From the NCBI RefSeq assembly GCF_004000945.1, contig NZ_BIMF01000004.1:372001-436000 (forward strand): DNA of 64,000 bases, in the 5' to 3' direction. The DNA is from Paenibacillus lautus NBRC 15380. Its GTDB lineage: Bacteria; Bacillota; Bacilli; Paenibacillales; Paenibacillaceae. Of the stretch, positions 29,462-37,587 are shown one piece after another (the first letter of the stretch is position 1; each line of letters opens with the position of its first letter). The translations under genes and the position numbers were made by a program. The notes under the pieces are model-generated. The model was not told where the DNA came from and did no database searches. It saw only the letters and a program-made list of their open reading frames with translations.

Positions 29462-29490
29462 ATTATACCCAAAAAGTCCGATCAAGTCAA
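29462..29490 (-). promoter_or_regulatory. Sigma-A promoter of leuS
   Basis: TTGACT (29485-29490), 17 bases, TATAAT (29462-29467) on the minus strand. The -35 box lies inside the last codons of the AraC-family gene. Confidence 0.85.
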
Positions 29491-30363
29491 CGGAAGCTCT
29501 TCACCGCTTCTGCGATAATATTCCGGCGTCGTCCCGACCATGGCCTTGAACATCCGGCTGAAATGTGCCAAATGCTTGAAGCCTGCCGCCTGGCTGATTT
29601 CCGTGATGCTGAGATGCGGGTGGAGCCTGAGCAAAATTTTAGCTTGGTTAATCCGCCGGTGATACAAATATTTAAACACCGTCGTTCCGGTAACCTCCTT
29701 AAACAAGGAGGATAAATAGTGTTTCGTAATATGCATATCGCGGGCGATTCGCTCCAGCGTCAGATCATGCATGTAGTTTTCCTCGACAAACGATACGACA
29801 TGCTGGACATGCCGCTCTTTCTCGGAGATGGAGTCCTGATCCTGCACAGCGTCCTGGCACCAATCCGCGATGACATACATCATCTCCTGAATACGCAAGG
29901 TCATCCGTTCCTGGCGGAAACCGGCCGTGGATGCCGAGAGGCGATGTATATCAGCCAGCATCCCTTCGAATTCGTCCCGGTTTGCCCCTGTCAGTGTCAT
30001 GCGATGATTACGCAGCGTTTCGAAGGGGTCCAGCAATATCGATCTGGCCGTCTCCGAAAGCCCCTTGCAAATCCAGGCTGGATCGAAATGCAGAATGCTT
30101 CTGACGTATCTGGCATCAGGCTCTACATTCGGACAATGGAGCGTGAGTCCGTTCATCAGGAGCAGATCCCCCGGCTTCAGGGCAAAGATGGAATCACCGA
30201 TCAAATAAGTGCAGCGTCCTTCGTGAAAATAATAAATCTCATAAAAAGCATGCGAATGAAACTGCCCGCCCGACAACGGCCGTTCATTGTAATAGATCAG
30301 ATCAAACGGCGCTTGCAGCTGCATGCGATCAAATCCCGGCATCATATGGGAAGATGAGGTCAT
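29482..30363 (-). CDS. AraC-family transcriptional regulator with cupin sensor domain
   Basis: 293-residue regulator. The N-terminal half is a cupin-like ligand-binding fold (HSHAFYEIYYFHEGRCTYLIGD, about residues 36-57; FALKPGDLLLMNG, about 59-71). The C-terminal hundred residues hold two helix-turn-helix motifs (DLTLERIARDMHITKHYLSSLF, SITEISQAAGFKHLAHFSRMF). It is the last gene after two Gfo/Idh oxidoreductases and a sugar isomerase on the same strand, and probably controls them in response to a sugar or its derivative. Ligand unknown. Its 3' end contains the leuS promoter. Confidence 0.92.
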   Translation of the reverse strand: MTSSSHMMPGFDRMQLQAPFDLIYYNERPLSGGQFHSHAFYEIYYFHEGRCTYLIGDSIFALKPGDLLLMNGLTLHCPNVEPDARYVRSILHFDPAWICKGLSETARSILLDPFETLRNHRMTLTGANRDEFEGMLADIHRLSASTAGFRQERMTLRIQEMMYVIADWCQDAVQDQDSISEKERHVQHVVSFVEENYMHDLTLERIARDMHITKHYLSSLFKEVTGTTVFKYLYHRRINQAKILLRLHPHLSITEISQAAGFKHLAHFSRMFKAMVGTTPEYYRRSGEELPLT

Positions 30364-30440
30364 CTAGAGAATCGCCCCTTTAGCGATTTTGGAGTTATAT
30401 AACCCTCAACGTATCGGGGTTTTCTCTATTATATATGATT

Positions 30441-31514
30441 TTATGGAATGCGCACGGCTTCATTTTGGGCAATCACGCACAATTCTCCGGCTTTGAAGGC
30501 GTGATCCTGGGACATGGCATGTTCCGTACGTTCCAGACAATCCAGGATAAGCTCTCCGAAGAATGGGTAGCCTACCTTGCCTCGAAGCTCCATATGAAAC
30601 TCTCCCTCGCCATTAACCAGGTACAGATGATCGCCCTGCGGATTCCTTGCGATATCGATGTATTTGCGAAGCTCAATGTATCCTTCTGTGCCCAGAATAA
30701 AGGTTCTTCCGTCACCCCAGGTGCCTAGGCCTCCAGGTGTCAGCCAGTCGACACGGAAATAATTCGTAGCCCCGTTGTCTCCCACTAGCGTTGCATCTCC
30801 AAAATCCTCCAGCTCCGGGTACTCCGGATTCGCATAATTGCCCACCTTGCTGCTGAGCACCTTGGCATCGCGGCAGCCCGCAAAAAACAAAAACTGTTCA
30901 ATCTGGTGGGAGCCGATATCACACAGAATGCCGCCGTACTGTTGATGACGGAAAAACCAGTCCGGACGGGAGGGCGCATTTAATCGGTGCGGTCCTGTTC
31001 CCATCACCTGCACCACTCGCCCGATTGCCCCGTCCTGGATCAGACTTCCTGCATGGACGGCACTCTCCACATGCAGCCGTTCACTGTAATAGACCATGTA
31101 CTTCTTACCTGTCTCCTCGGCTTTCGCGCGAGCAGCGTTCACCTGCTCCAGCGTGGTGAAAGGCGTTTTATCCGTAAAATAATCCTTGCCATGCGACATG
31201 ACCTTCAGTCCAAGCTCGCATCTTTCCGAAGGAATGGCGGCAGCCGCTACCAGATGAACCTCCGCATCCTGAAGCACCTGTGCTTCGGACGAAGCGACCG
31301 TTACACTTGGATAAGCCTTGCAAAAAGCCGCAACCTTCACGGGGTCTGAGTCATACACCCACTTCAACGTCGCCCCGGCCTCAATTAATCCGTTACACAT
31401 GCCGTATATATGGCCATGCTCCAGCGACATGGCGGCAAAAATAAACTCTCCGGGCTTGCACACCGGCTGGGCTTTGCCCACCGGCGCATAGAGCATTCCA
31501 TTACTGCGGTCCAT
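30441..31514 (-). CDS. Gfo/Idh/MocA-family oxidoreductase
   Basis: NAD(P)-dependent sugar-type oxidoreductase, 357 residues. The Rossmann N-terminus is slightly atypical: a leading extension, then FIFAAMSLEHGHIYGMCNGL (about residues 26-45) in place of a plain GxGxxG. The usual catalytic EKP is replaced by DKTPF (about 132-136). The C-terminal beta-sheet domain follows (GGILCDIGSHQIEQFLFFAG). Substrate unknown. It follows a second Gfo/Idh gene by 23 bases, in a cluster with a TIM-barrel isomerase and an AraC regulator, suggesting stepwise oxidation and isomerisation of a sugar or glycoside. Confidence 0.9.
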   Translation of the reverse strand: MDRSNGMLYAPVGKAQPVCKPGEFIFAAMSLEHGHIYGMCNGLIEAGATLKWVYDSDPVKVAAFCKAYPSVTVASSEAQVLQDAEVHLVAAAAIPSERCELGLKVMSHGKDYFTDKTPFTTLEQVNAARAKAEETGKKYMVYYSERLHVESAVHAGSLIQDGAIGRVVQVMGTGPHRLNAPSRPDWFFRHQQYGGILCDIGSHQIEQFLFFAGCRDAKVLSSKVGNYANPEYPELEDFGDATLVGDNGATNYFRVDWLTPGGLGTWGDGRTFILGTEGYIELRKYIDIARNPQGDHLYLVNGEGEFHMELRGKVGYPFFGELILDCLERTEHAMSQDHAFKAGELCVIAQNEAVRIP

Positions 31515-31537
31515 ACCACGCGCCCCCCGATTTTGAT

Positions 31538-32707
31538 TTAGTAGGATCCAAACGTTTTGCTCATATCCACTGCCCCGATCTCCTTGACCGTTTTCTGAGC
31601 GGAAGAATGTGTGATCCGTTCCTGCAGCATTTCGTAATACAGGTCTTCGTTAAGAGGCAGATCAACCCAATTGTCGGTCCAGGTGGACAGATGCATGGCA
31701 TTGGACAGCGTCAATCCATGGATTCCCTCTTCACCCGGGGCAATCAATGGCGTTCCATGCAAAATGGCATCCGCAAAGTTCTGGATAATACCGCTATGAT
31801 GCGGATTATCCCCCCAGATCGGCACCTCGCATTTCCAGCATTCCGGTTCGCCGAAGCCCCCGGTAAACTGCCGATTGAATTCCGGTTCAGGCACACGAAG
31901 GCGCCAGAAGGTAAGCTTGCCGTCCTCGATGACGATTTTTCCGCGGTCCCCCGTCACTTCATATCGGTTAGTGCCCGGCGCTTCACCCGTTGTCGTAATA
32001 AACACGGCGGTAGCACCATTCTCGTATTCCGCATAAGCCGTCACGTCATCTTCGACTTCGATGTTCCGGTACTTGCCGAAGGCGCAAAATGCACGAATTC
32101 TCTTTGGCATCATGCCGGTCGTCCACTGCCAGAGGTCCAGCTGATGCGGGGACTGGTTAATCAGCACCCCTCCGCCTTCTCCGGCCCAGGTAGCTCGCCA
32201 TCCGCCTGAATCATAATAGCTCTGGGACCGGTACCAATTCGTTATGATCCAGTTCATCCGCCGGATCTCCCCGAGTTCACCGTCTGCTATGAGCTCTTTC
32301 AGCTTCTTGTACAGCGGATTGCAGCGCTGGTTGTACATAATCGAGAATACTTTGCCGCTGGCTTCAGCCGCGCGGTTCATTTCCCGTACTTGCTTCGTGT
32401 AAACGCCTGCCGGTTTCTCGATCAGGACATGGAGTCCATGATTCAGGCACTCGATCGCCACTTGAGGATGGGCATAATGGGGCGTCGCAATAATGACTGC
32501 ATCGATCTCCCCCGATGAGATCATAGCGCCCGTATCACTCCAAATTTTCACGTCCGAAGGCAGCGTTTCCCTCGCTTCTTCCTGTTTGGCAGGACTCAGA
32601 TCGCATATCGCGCTAAGCCGCGCGCCCTTGATCCGCCCGGACGCTAGCGTTCTGGCATGCGAAAAACCCATCCCCAGTCCAATAACCCCTACTCTTACCT
32701 GATCCAT
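31538..32707 (-). CDS. Gfo/Idh/MocA-family oxidoreductase
   Basis: NAD(P)-dependent oxidoreductase of about 389 residues. The start is ATG 32707, with GAAGGAGG eight bases upstream; a frame open to 32725 has no such site. Rossmann motif VGVIGLGMGFSHA (about residues 5-17), catalytic EKPAG (about 97-101), GGGVLINQSPHQLDLWQW (about 180-197) of the substrate domain. It differs from the neighbouring oxidoreductase in having the canonical EKP. The pair probably acts on the same substrate in succession. Encoded 25 bases after the isomerase gene. Confidence 0.92.
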   Translation of the reverse strand: MDQVRVGVIGLGMGFSHARTLASGRIKGARLSAICDLSPAKQEEARETLPSDVKIWSDTGAMISSGEIDAVIIATPHYAHPQVAIECLNHGLHVLIEKPAGVYTKQVREMNRAAEASGKVFSIMYNQRCNPLYKKLKELIADGELGEIRRMNWIITNWYRSQSYYDSGGWRATWAGEGGGVLINQSPHQLDLWQWTTGMMPKRIRAFCAFGKYRNIEVEDDVTAYAEYENGATAVFITTTGEAPGTNRYEVTGDRGKIVIEDGKLTFWRLRVPEPEFNRQFTGGFGEPECWKCEVPIWGDNPHHSGIIQNFADAILHGTPLIAPGEEGIHGLTLSNAMHLSTWTDNWVDLPLNEDLYYEMLQERITHSSAQKTVKEIGAVDMSKTFGSY

Positions 32708-32732
32708 ATCTGTAGCCTCCTTCAAAAGTGAC

Positions 32733-33599
32733 CTACGCGTTTTGTTTCTGGTCTGACCACATCTTCATCTGCTCGGCAAAACGAACAAGCATCTCCCTGG
32801 ACTCCAGCGTTCCGCTAAAATCTTCGATTCCGTAGTAACCTTCATAGCCAACCGATTGCAAATCCTGTATGACCTGCTTCCATGGCACGGCCCCCTGGGC
32901 AAGCGGGACCCATTCCCCGGACCACGACGCCGAGGTGCCATCCTCGGAAGGCGTTTTGCGGTAACCTCCGTTTTTCACGTGGACATGAGCCAGGTAGGGA
33001 CCCAGAAGCTCCAAGCCCATCCGGTAGTTCTCGTAACCTTCATGGACCATGTTGCCTGGATCATACAGCACGCCGATATGCTGCGGATTGAAGTGGGATA
33101 CAAGCCGATGCGTCAGTCCGGCGCTCGGGGTGATCGTAAGATGATGCGTTTCCACCACTCCCTTGACCCCGTAAGCCGCAGCGAGATCCTGTACCTCATG
33201 CAGGTAACGGACCGCCTGGTCGTACAGCTCGTTGTAATTGCGCTTTCGGTCATATCCCGGAATACCCACCCGAATAAAGGAGGCTCCGATCAGCTTGGCC
33301 GCCTGCATGACCTTCTCCGTTCCTTCCACATCACCGCATGTCAGATAAGGAACGACCGCCAGACTGCGCAGTCCATGCTTGTCGGCTGCTTGCTGAAACC
33401 TGAGCCAATCCTCCTGCGTGCCGTTCGGATCCATGGAGCAGCGGTTATGCCGCCAGAAGGAGGGCTTCTCCTCGGCAGCATCGGCAGGAATCTCTTTAAA
33501 GCGCCATTCGATCCCTTCAATACCGGCATCCGCCGCAGCTTTTGCCAACTCCTCAGGCTGTAAATCAGGGGTTGCGACTGTGAATACGGACAGTTTCAT
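32733..33599 (-). CDS. Sugar phosphate isomerase/epimerase (xylose-isomerase-like TIM barrel)
   Basis: 288-residue TIM-barrel protein of the AP-endonuclease 2/IolE/IolI superfamily. Probable metal ligands are Glu in VVETHH (about 149-154), Asp in LYDPGNMVHEG (about 183-193), His in HVHVKNGG (about 209-216) and Glu in YGIEDFSG (about 257-264). First gene of the isomerase-oxidoreductase-oxidoreductase-AraC unit. Members paired with Gfo/Idh enzymes act in inositol or 3-keto-sugar pathways; which of these applies here is inference. A candidate cre lies about 110 bases upstream. Confidence 0.9.
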   Translation of the reverse strand: MKLSVFTVATPDLQPEELAKAAADAGIEGIEWRFKEIPADAAEEKPSFWRHNRCSMDPNGTQEDWLRFQQAADKHGLRSLAVVPYLTCGDVEGTEKVMQAAKLIGASFIRVGIPGYDRKRNYNELYDQAVRYLHEVQDLAAAYGVKGVVETHHLTITPSAGLTHRLVSHFNPQHIGVLYDPGNMVHEGYENYRMGLELLGPYLAHVHVKNGGYRKTPSEDGTSASWSGEWVPLAQGAVPWKQVIQDLQSVGYEGYYGIEDFSGTLESREMLVRFAEQMKMWSDQKQNA

Positions 33600-33709
33600 G
33601 ACTCATTCATCCTCTCTTAACCTAATGAACTAGCTTATGCATCATTTGACCATCATTGAACTCAAATACTGACATTCAGAGCGTACCGGATGCATAGAAT
33701 CATTCTTTT

Positions 33710-33723
33710 AGATAGCGCTCTCA
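33710..33723 (-). promoter_or_regulatory. Candidate catabolite-responsive element (cre)
   Basis: AGATAGCGCTCTCA keeps the AGCGCT core and differs from TGAAAGCGCTTTCA at about three positions. It lies between a possible -10 (TACGAT, minus strand, 33,749-33,754, preceded by TG) and the isomerase start, where CcpA would block elongation. The rest of 33,600-33,861 shows nothing else recognisable. Confidence 0.35.
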
Positions 33724-33861
33724 TTTCTGTACATCTTATCTATCCCTCATCGTAGCACAGTCCTGGAAGCAAACCCATATCCCTTCCAATGAACCTTAAC
33801 CACAGTCAAATAAAGCAGAAAAGAAATGTCTTTGAATATAATGAATTCATACACAACGAAA

Positions 33862-33905
33862 AGAAGCATTTTCTTTCATCTGTACAGACGAAAGAAAATG
33901 CTTCT
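33862..33905 (-). terminator. Terminator of the yqeG-yqeM operon
   Basis: Perfect 16-bp stem AGAAGCATTTTCTTTC / GAAAGAAAATGCTTCT with a 12-base loop, followed on the minus strand by TTCGTTG. It lies 17 bases after the yqeM-type methyltransferase gene and marks the end of the conserved operon. Confidence 0.85.
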
Positions 33906-33922
33906 CGTAAAAGGATATTCGT

Positions 33923-34693
33923 TTATTTTACGGCAACGTAGAACAGCCGGGATGCATCCTGGCCCGCTTCCATCCACTCAAAATCGGCATAACATTTCAC
34001 ATCCCGGAATCCGGCCTTAACCAGCTCGACCTTCATCCATTCCGGTTCATATCCCCGCTGCACATGCGTTTCCTCAAAGCGACGGTAGACCGTAGGATCT
34101 TGGTTATCCCGCGCAAAGATGGAGAGATGATGTTCAATCTCCATCCGGCGTTCATCCAGGTCGCATGTCCAAATGTAGGATACTTCCCGTTCATCCAGCA
34201 CAAATGGCTGTTCTACGTCGTATCGTAGGAGCGTGTTCGGGTGATGCACATCAAACAGGAACGTGCCGCCATCCTTGAGACCGTTGTAAGTCCTGGCAAA
34301 AGCGGAGCGTATGTCTTTTTCTTCCAGCAGGTAGTTCACACAATCACAAAATGAAATGACGGAATCCACCTGCTCGGGCAGCTCCCACGAACGCATGTCC
34401 TGTTGTACCCAGCGGACGCTGCCTTCCCGGAACAATCGATGCCCCTGGGGTGTGCCCTCCAGCTTTCGTCTGGCAACCGAGAGCATATCTGCCGACAGAT
34501 CTATTCCTGTTACCTCGAAACCGGAGTTTACGAGCGGAATGGTGATACTGCCCGTCCCGCATCCAAGCTCAACGACGCTTTTTGGCATTCCGTGCTTATC
34601 CCAGGCGGTTCTCGCAAAGCGAATCCAATCCGGGTACGGCATGTCTTCCATGAGTTGATCATATACGTAAGCAAACTTGCGGTAAGACAACAT
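33923..34693 (-). CDS. yqeM: Class I SAM-dependent methyltransferase (YqeM-like)
   Basis: Methyltransferase of 256 residues. Motif I is VVELGCGTGSITIPL (about residues 40-54), followed by GIDLSADML (acidic ribose-binding Asp) and SVISFCDCVNYLLEE. Starts MLSYRKFAYVYDQLM, like YqeM of B. subtilis, where the gene likewise ends the yqeG-M operon. The substrate is not established. A CvfB-like gene separates it from rsfS here. Confidence 0.88.
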   Translation of the reverse strand: MLSYRKFAYVYDQLMEDMPYPDWIRFARTAWDKHGMPKSVVELGCGTGSITIPLVNSGFEVTGIDLSADMLSVARRKLEGTPQGHRLFREGSVRWVQQDMRSWELPEQVDSVISFCDCVNYLLEEKDIRSAFARTYNGLKDGGTFLFDVHHPNTLLRYDVEQPFVLDEREVSYIWTCDLDERRMEIEHHLSIFARDNQDPTVYRRFEETHVQRGYEPEWMKVELVKAGFRDVKCYADFEWMEAGQDASRLFYVAVK

Positions 34694-34735
34694 GATGACA
34701 CCACTTTCCTTAGAAGCTTCCCCTACCTTGCCGGG

Positions 34736-35638
34736 TTATTCGTTTGAACCGGAGTTCTCCTCTTGATTGACCATGTACGTCCAGCTGTCCTTTTGCTTAA
34801 CCAAACCGTCCTTCATCAGCTTGCCAAGCGCGCGTTTAAAGGCGGATTTGCTAATGCCGAACCGCTGCTTGATGATGTCGGGCGGCGTTTCATCCGAATA
34901 CGGCATCGCATGGCCCGGACGCTCCTTCAGAAAAGCAAGCAGCCGATCTGCATCATCCGTCCGGCCGATCTCTTTTTGCGGAACCATCGACAGGTTGACC
35001 CTGCCATCTTCCCGGATATGACTGACCCGGACCTTCACCTCTTCGCCAAGCCGCAGCATACGCGTCCGTTCCGAGGAGTGGATCATGCCGATCGCGCCGA
35101 AACCGATCACACCGCCATCGATGATGACAAACGTGCCCATCTGTAGCGGTTTGTACACCAAAGCAGTGAACCATTGGCCCTTCCAAGATTCAGGCGCATG
35201 GAACGCAAGCGGAGTTAGCTCTTGTTCTCCGGCGAGTTTGGCGCGAAGTCGTCCTTGCTTATCATGCTCCATGATGACAAACACATGATCTCCCACTTGC
35301 GGGTGAAGCTCCCGCATCTCCGGCAATTCCCGGATCGGAAGCAAAAGTTGTCGGCCCAGCCCCATCTCGAGGAAACAGCCAAGGCGCGGATGAACGTCCG
35401 CCACCTCAAGCTTAGCTGTTTCACCCAGCGTAAGGTAAGGCTTCTTCATCGTTGCGGCCAGGCGGTCTTCCGTATCGAAGAAGATAAAGACCTCTACCGT
35501 ATCCCCAGGCTCAATTTTACCCGTGAGCTCCGAATAGTGAAGAAGCACATCCCGATCTCCGCCATCCAGAAAATAACCGTAAGGGGACACTTCTCTGGAA
35601 ACGACGAGTTTCGTTAATGTGCCGGCAATCAAACTCAT
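34736..35638 (-). CDS. CvfB/YitL-like S1 RNA-binding protein
   Basis: 300-residue protein with the CvfB layout: three S1-like domains (for example AKLEVADVHPRLGCFLEMGLG, about residues 73-93; VKVRVSHIREDGRVNLSM, about 199-216) and a C-terminal winged helix (DETPPDIIKQRFGISKSAFKRAL). In Staphylococcus aureus CvfB affects virulence and gene expression through RNA binding. In B. subtilis yitL is located elsewhere, so its insertion between rsfS and yqeM is distinctive. The ATG overlaps the rsfS stop (ATGA), indicating translational coupling. Confidence 0.9.
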   Translation of the reverse strand: MSLIAGTLTKLVVSREVSPYGYFLDGGDRDVLLHYSELTGKIEPGDTVEVFIFFDTEDRLAATMKKPYLTLGETAKLEVADVHPRLGCFLEMGLGRQLLLPIRELPEMRELHPQVGDHVFVIMEHDKQGRLRAKLAGEQELTPLAFHAPESWKGQWFTALVYKPLQMGTFVIIDGGVIGFGAIGMIHSSERTRMLRLGEEVKVRVSHIREDGRVNLSMVPQKEIGRTDDADRLLAFLKERPGHAMPYSDETPPDIIKQRFGISKSAFKRALGKLMKDGLVKQKDSWTYMVNQEENSGSNE

Positions 35639-35982
35639 ACGTTCTCCACCACTTTAGCATCCGACCACAGTCGCTCGATGTTGTAATATTCGCGTTCATC
35701 GCGATGGAAGATATGAACGATCACGTCTCCGAGGTCCATCAGCACCCAGCGGGCTGCATCCATTCCCTCCAGTCCGCGCAGAGCTACTCCCGCATCATGC
35801 GCCTGTTTACGGATTTCGGTTGCGATTGCTTGCACCTGTGTATCCGAGTTACCGTGGCAAATGACAAAATAATCTGCGATCAGGGAAATTCCTCTGAGAT
35901 CCAGGACCACGATATCCATCGCTTTTTTATCTTCAGCGGCAGTTACTGCCACATTTAACAATTCATTCGGGTTCAACGTCAT
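35635..35982 (-). CDS. rsfS: Ribosome silencing factor RsfS
   Basis: Small protein (115 residues) that binds L14 of the large ribosomal subunit and blocks subunit joining when translation slows. The family pattern is visible: KKAMDIVVLDLRGISLIADYFVIC (about 19-42), WVLMDLGDVIVHIFHRDEREYYNIERLW (about 80-107). Its start overlaps the yqeK stop and its stop overlaps the next start, both as ATGA, so three genes are tightly coupled. Confidence 0.97.
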   Translation of the reverse strand: MTLNPNELLNVAVTAAEDKKAMDIVVLDLRGISLIADYFVICHGNSDTQVQAIATEIRKQAHDAGVALRGLEGMDAARWVLMDLGDVIVHIFHRDEREYYNIERLWSDAKVVENV

Positions 35983-36557
35983 GAATTCGCCTCCAATTGC
36001 TTAATTAGATCGTTGCGGGCTTGTACCGTCAACGGAAAAATGATTTGTCTGCGCGAAAGCAGATGTCCGATCGTCGAATCAAAACCGGCTGCAAGCGCCT
36101 CTTCAAGGCTATGGTTGGCCAGTTCGCGAATATTATTCACGCCGGGGAAATCCCGTCCCGGTTCCATATAATCCGCAAGGCAGACCACTTTGTCAAGCAG
36201 CTTCATGCCTATGCGCCCTGACGTATGGTAACGGATGGCATCAAGCACCTCCGCATCCGTCACGCCATATTCGTGCTCCGCTACGAACGCACCGACCTCA
36301 GCATGCCAAAGCTGCTTATCGTAATGGAGCAGCTCTTCGGAAAGCGCGTGCTCCACCATCATTTGATGAAGCTTTTGCACGGGCCAGTATTTGGCCACAT
36401 CATGCAGGATGGCGGCTAATTCCGCCTTAACCGGATCGGCCCCGAACCTCTTCGCAAGGATGACCGCGGTTTCCATTACGCCTTTGGTGTGCTCCCAGCG
36501 CTTCGCGGGCATCTGAGAGGATACGGCTTCAATGAGTTCTTCACGGCTGTACTCCAT
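35979..36557 (-). CDS. yqeK: HD-domain Ap4A hydrolase YqeK
   Basis: Bis(5'-nucleosyl)-tetraphosphatase (symmetrical) of the HD family, which splits Ap4A and limits alarmone build-up. About 192 residues. Metal ligands are seen as RWEHTKGV, AAILHDVAKY (HD) and LWHAEVGAFV. The start at ATG 36557 is chosen because AGGAG lies nine bases upstream; the frame is open back to 36590. It overlaps the end of nadD by 17 bases, as in other Bacilli. Confidence 0.94.
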   Translation of the reverse strand: MEYSREELIEAVSSQMPAKRWEHTKGVMETAVILAKRFGADPVKAELAAILHDVAKYWPVQKLHQMMVEHALSEELLHYDKQLWHAEVGAFVAEHEYGVTDAEVLDAIRYHTSGRIGMKLLDKVVCLADYMEPGRDFPGVNNIRELANHSLEEALAAGFDSTIGHLLSRRQIIFPLTVQARNDLIKQLEANS

Positions 36558-37131
36558 AAATACCGCTCCTAACAATATAATCGTATACACGGTCCGGCAC
36601 CATATAACGGATGGACGAGCCTGATGCGGCTCTGCTCCGAATCAGGGTGGAGGATATTTCGATCAGCGGCATTTCCGCTGTCACGACCACCTTTTGCAGG
36701 AAATCAGGCAGATCATCCACCGATAGTCTGGTTCCGGGACGGTTAAGCCCAATAAAAGTCAGCATTTCCGCCAGCTCCCCGATCCGGTTCCACTTGGGAA
36801 GATACGCTACCATATCCGCCCCGATAATGAACGAGAAATCATGCTCGGGATACGTGTTCCGCAGCTCTCTTACCGTGTCCACGGTATAGGATACGCCGCC
36901 GCGTTTCACTTCCCAATCCAATGTACGAAAAGATGGATGGTCGGCTACAGCCTCAGCGGTCATCTCCAGCCTCATCAGGCCGGTTACGCCGGCATCTTCC
37001 TTGTGCGGGGGAATGTGGCTGGGCATAAACCATACCTCTTCCAGATCGTAAGCGTCCCGCGCGCACTCGGCTGCGAGCATATGCCCGATATGAATGGGAT
37101 CGAAGGTTCCGCCCATTATCCCTACCTTCAT
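36541..37131 (-). CDS. nadD: Nicotinate-nucleotide adenylyltransferase NadD
   Basis: Adenylates nicotinic acid mononucleotide in NAD synthesis. The 196-residue protein begins MKVGIMGGTFDPIHIGHM with the nucleotidyltransferase GGTFDP and HxGH motifs. The C-terminal ISSTLIRSRAASG (about 158-170) is the ISSTxIR signature. GGGGAGGTG precedes the start. It lies in the usual yhbY-nadD-yqeK order. Confidence 0.97.
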   Translation of the reverse strand: MKVGIMGGTFDPIHIGHMLAAECARDAYDLEEVWFMPSHIPPHKEDAGVTGLMRLEMTAEAVADHPSFRTLDWEVKRGGVSYTVDTVRELRNTYPEHDFSFIIGADMVAYLPKWNRIGELAEMLTFIGLNRPGTRLSVDDLPDFLQKVVVTAEMPLIEISSTLIRSRAASGSSIRYMVPDRVYDYIVRSGIYGVQP

Positions 37132-37197
37132 CCGGGTTCACCTCCCCTAATAAGAGAGTTATTCTATATCCGCCAAGCTGGAGCCATCAGGGCTCCC

Positions 37198-37488
37198 TTA
37201 CGGCAATTCGATGGTTTTGTGGTCTTTCGATTCTTTATAAAGCACGATCGTCTTGCCGATAACCTGAACCAGTTCCGCCCCGGCACCTTCAGCAAGCTCC
37301 TCGGCGATTTCGCGGGGATCTTCGAGACAGTTGTTGAGCACGGATACTTTCATGAGCTCCCGCTTCTCAATCGCCTCGGAAATGTGCCGGATCAGATGCT
37401 CATTGCTGCCTCCCTTGCCTACCTGGAACAGCGGATCCAGATGATGCGCAAGCGAACGTAAATGTCGTTTTTGCTTTCCTGTTAACAT
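37198..37488 (-). CDS. yhbY: CRM-domain RNA-binding protein YhbY (YqeI)
   Basis: 96-residue CRM-domain protein that associates with pre-50S ribosomal particles. The typical start LTGKQKRHLRSLAHHLDPLFQVGKGG (about residues 2-27) contains the GxxG-like RNA-binding loop, and HISEAIEKRELMKVSVLNN follows. It lies between aroE and nadD as in B. subtilis (yqeI). Start at 37488, with AAGGAG upstream. Confidence 0.96.
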   Translation of the reverse strand: MLTGKQKRHLRSLAHHLDPLFQVGKGGSNEHLIRHISEAIEKRELMKVSVLNNCLEDPREIAEELAEGAGAELVQVIGKTIVLYKESKDHKTIELP

Positions 37489-37587
37489 GCTTGGTCATTA
37501 CTCCTTAAATATTCAATTATTAAAGCCTGCTGCTTGTCGAAAGCTATATTGTAGCTTTTGCATAAGCATTAATCAATAAACAAGATA

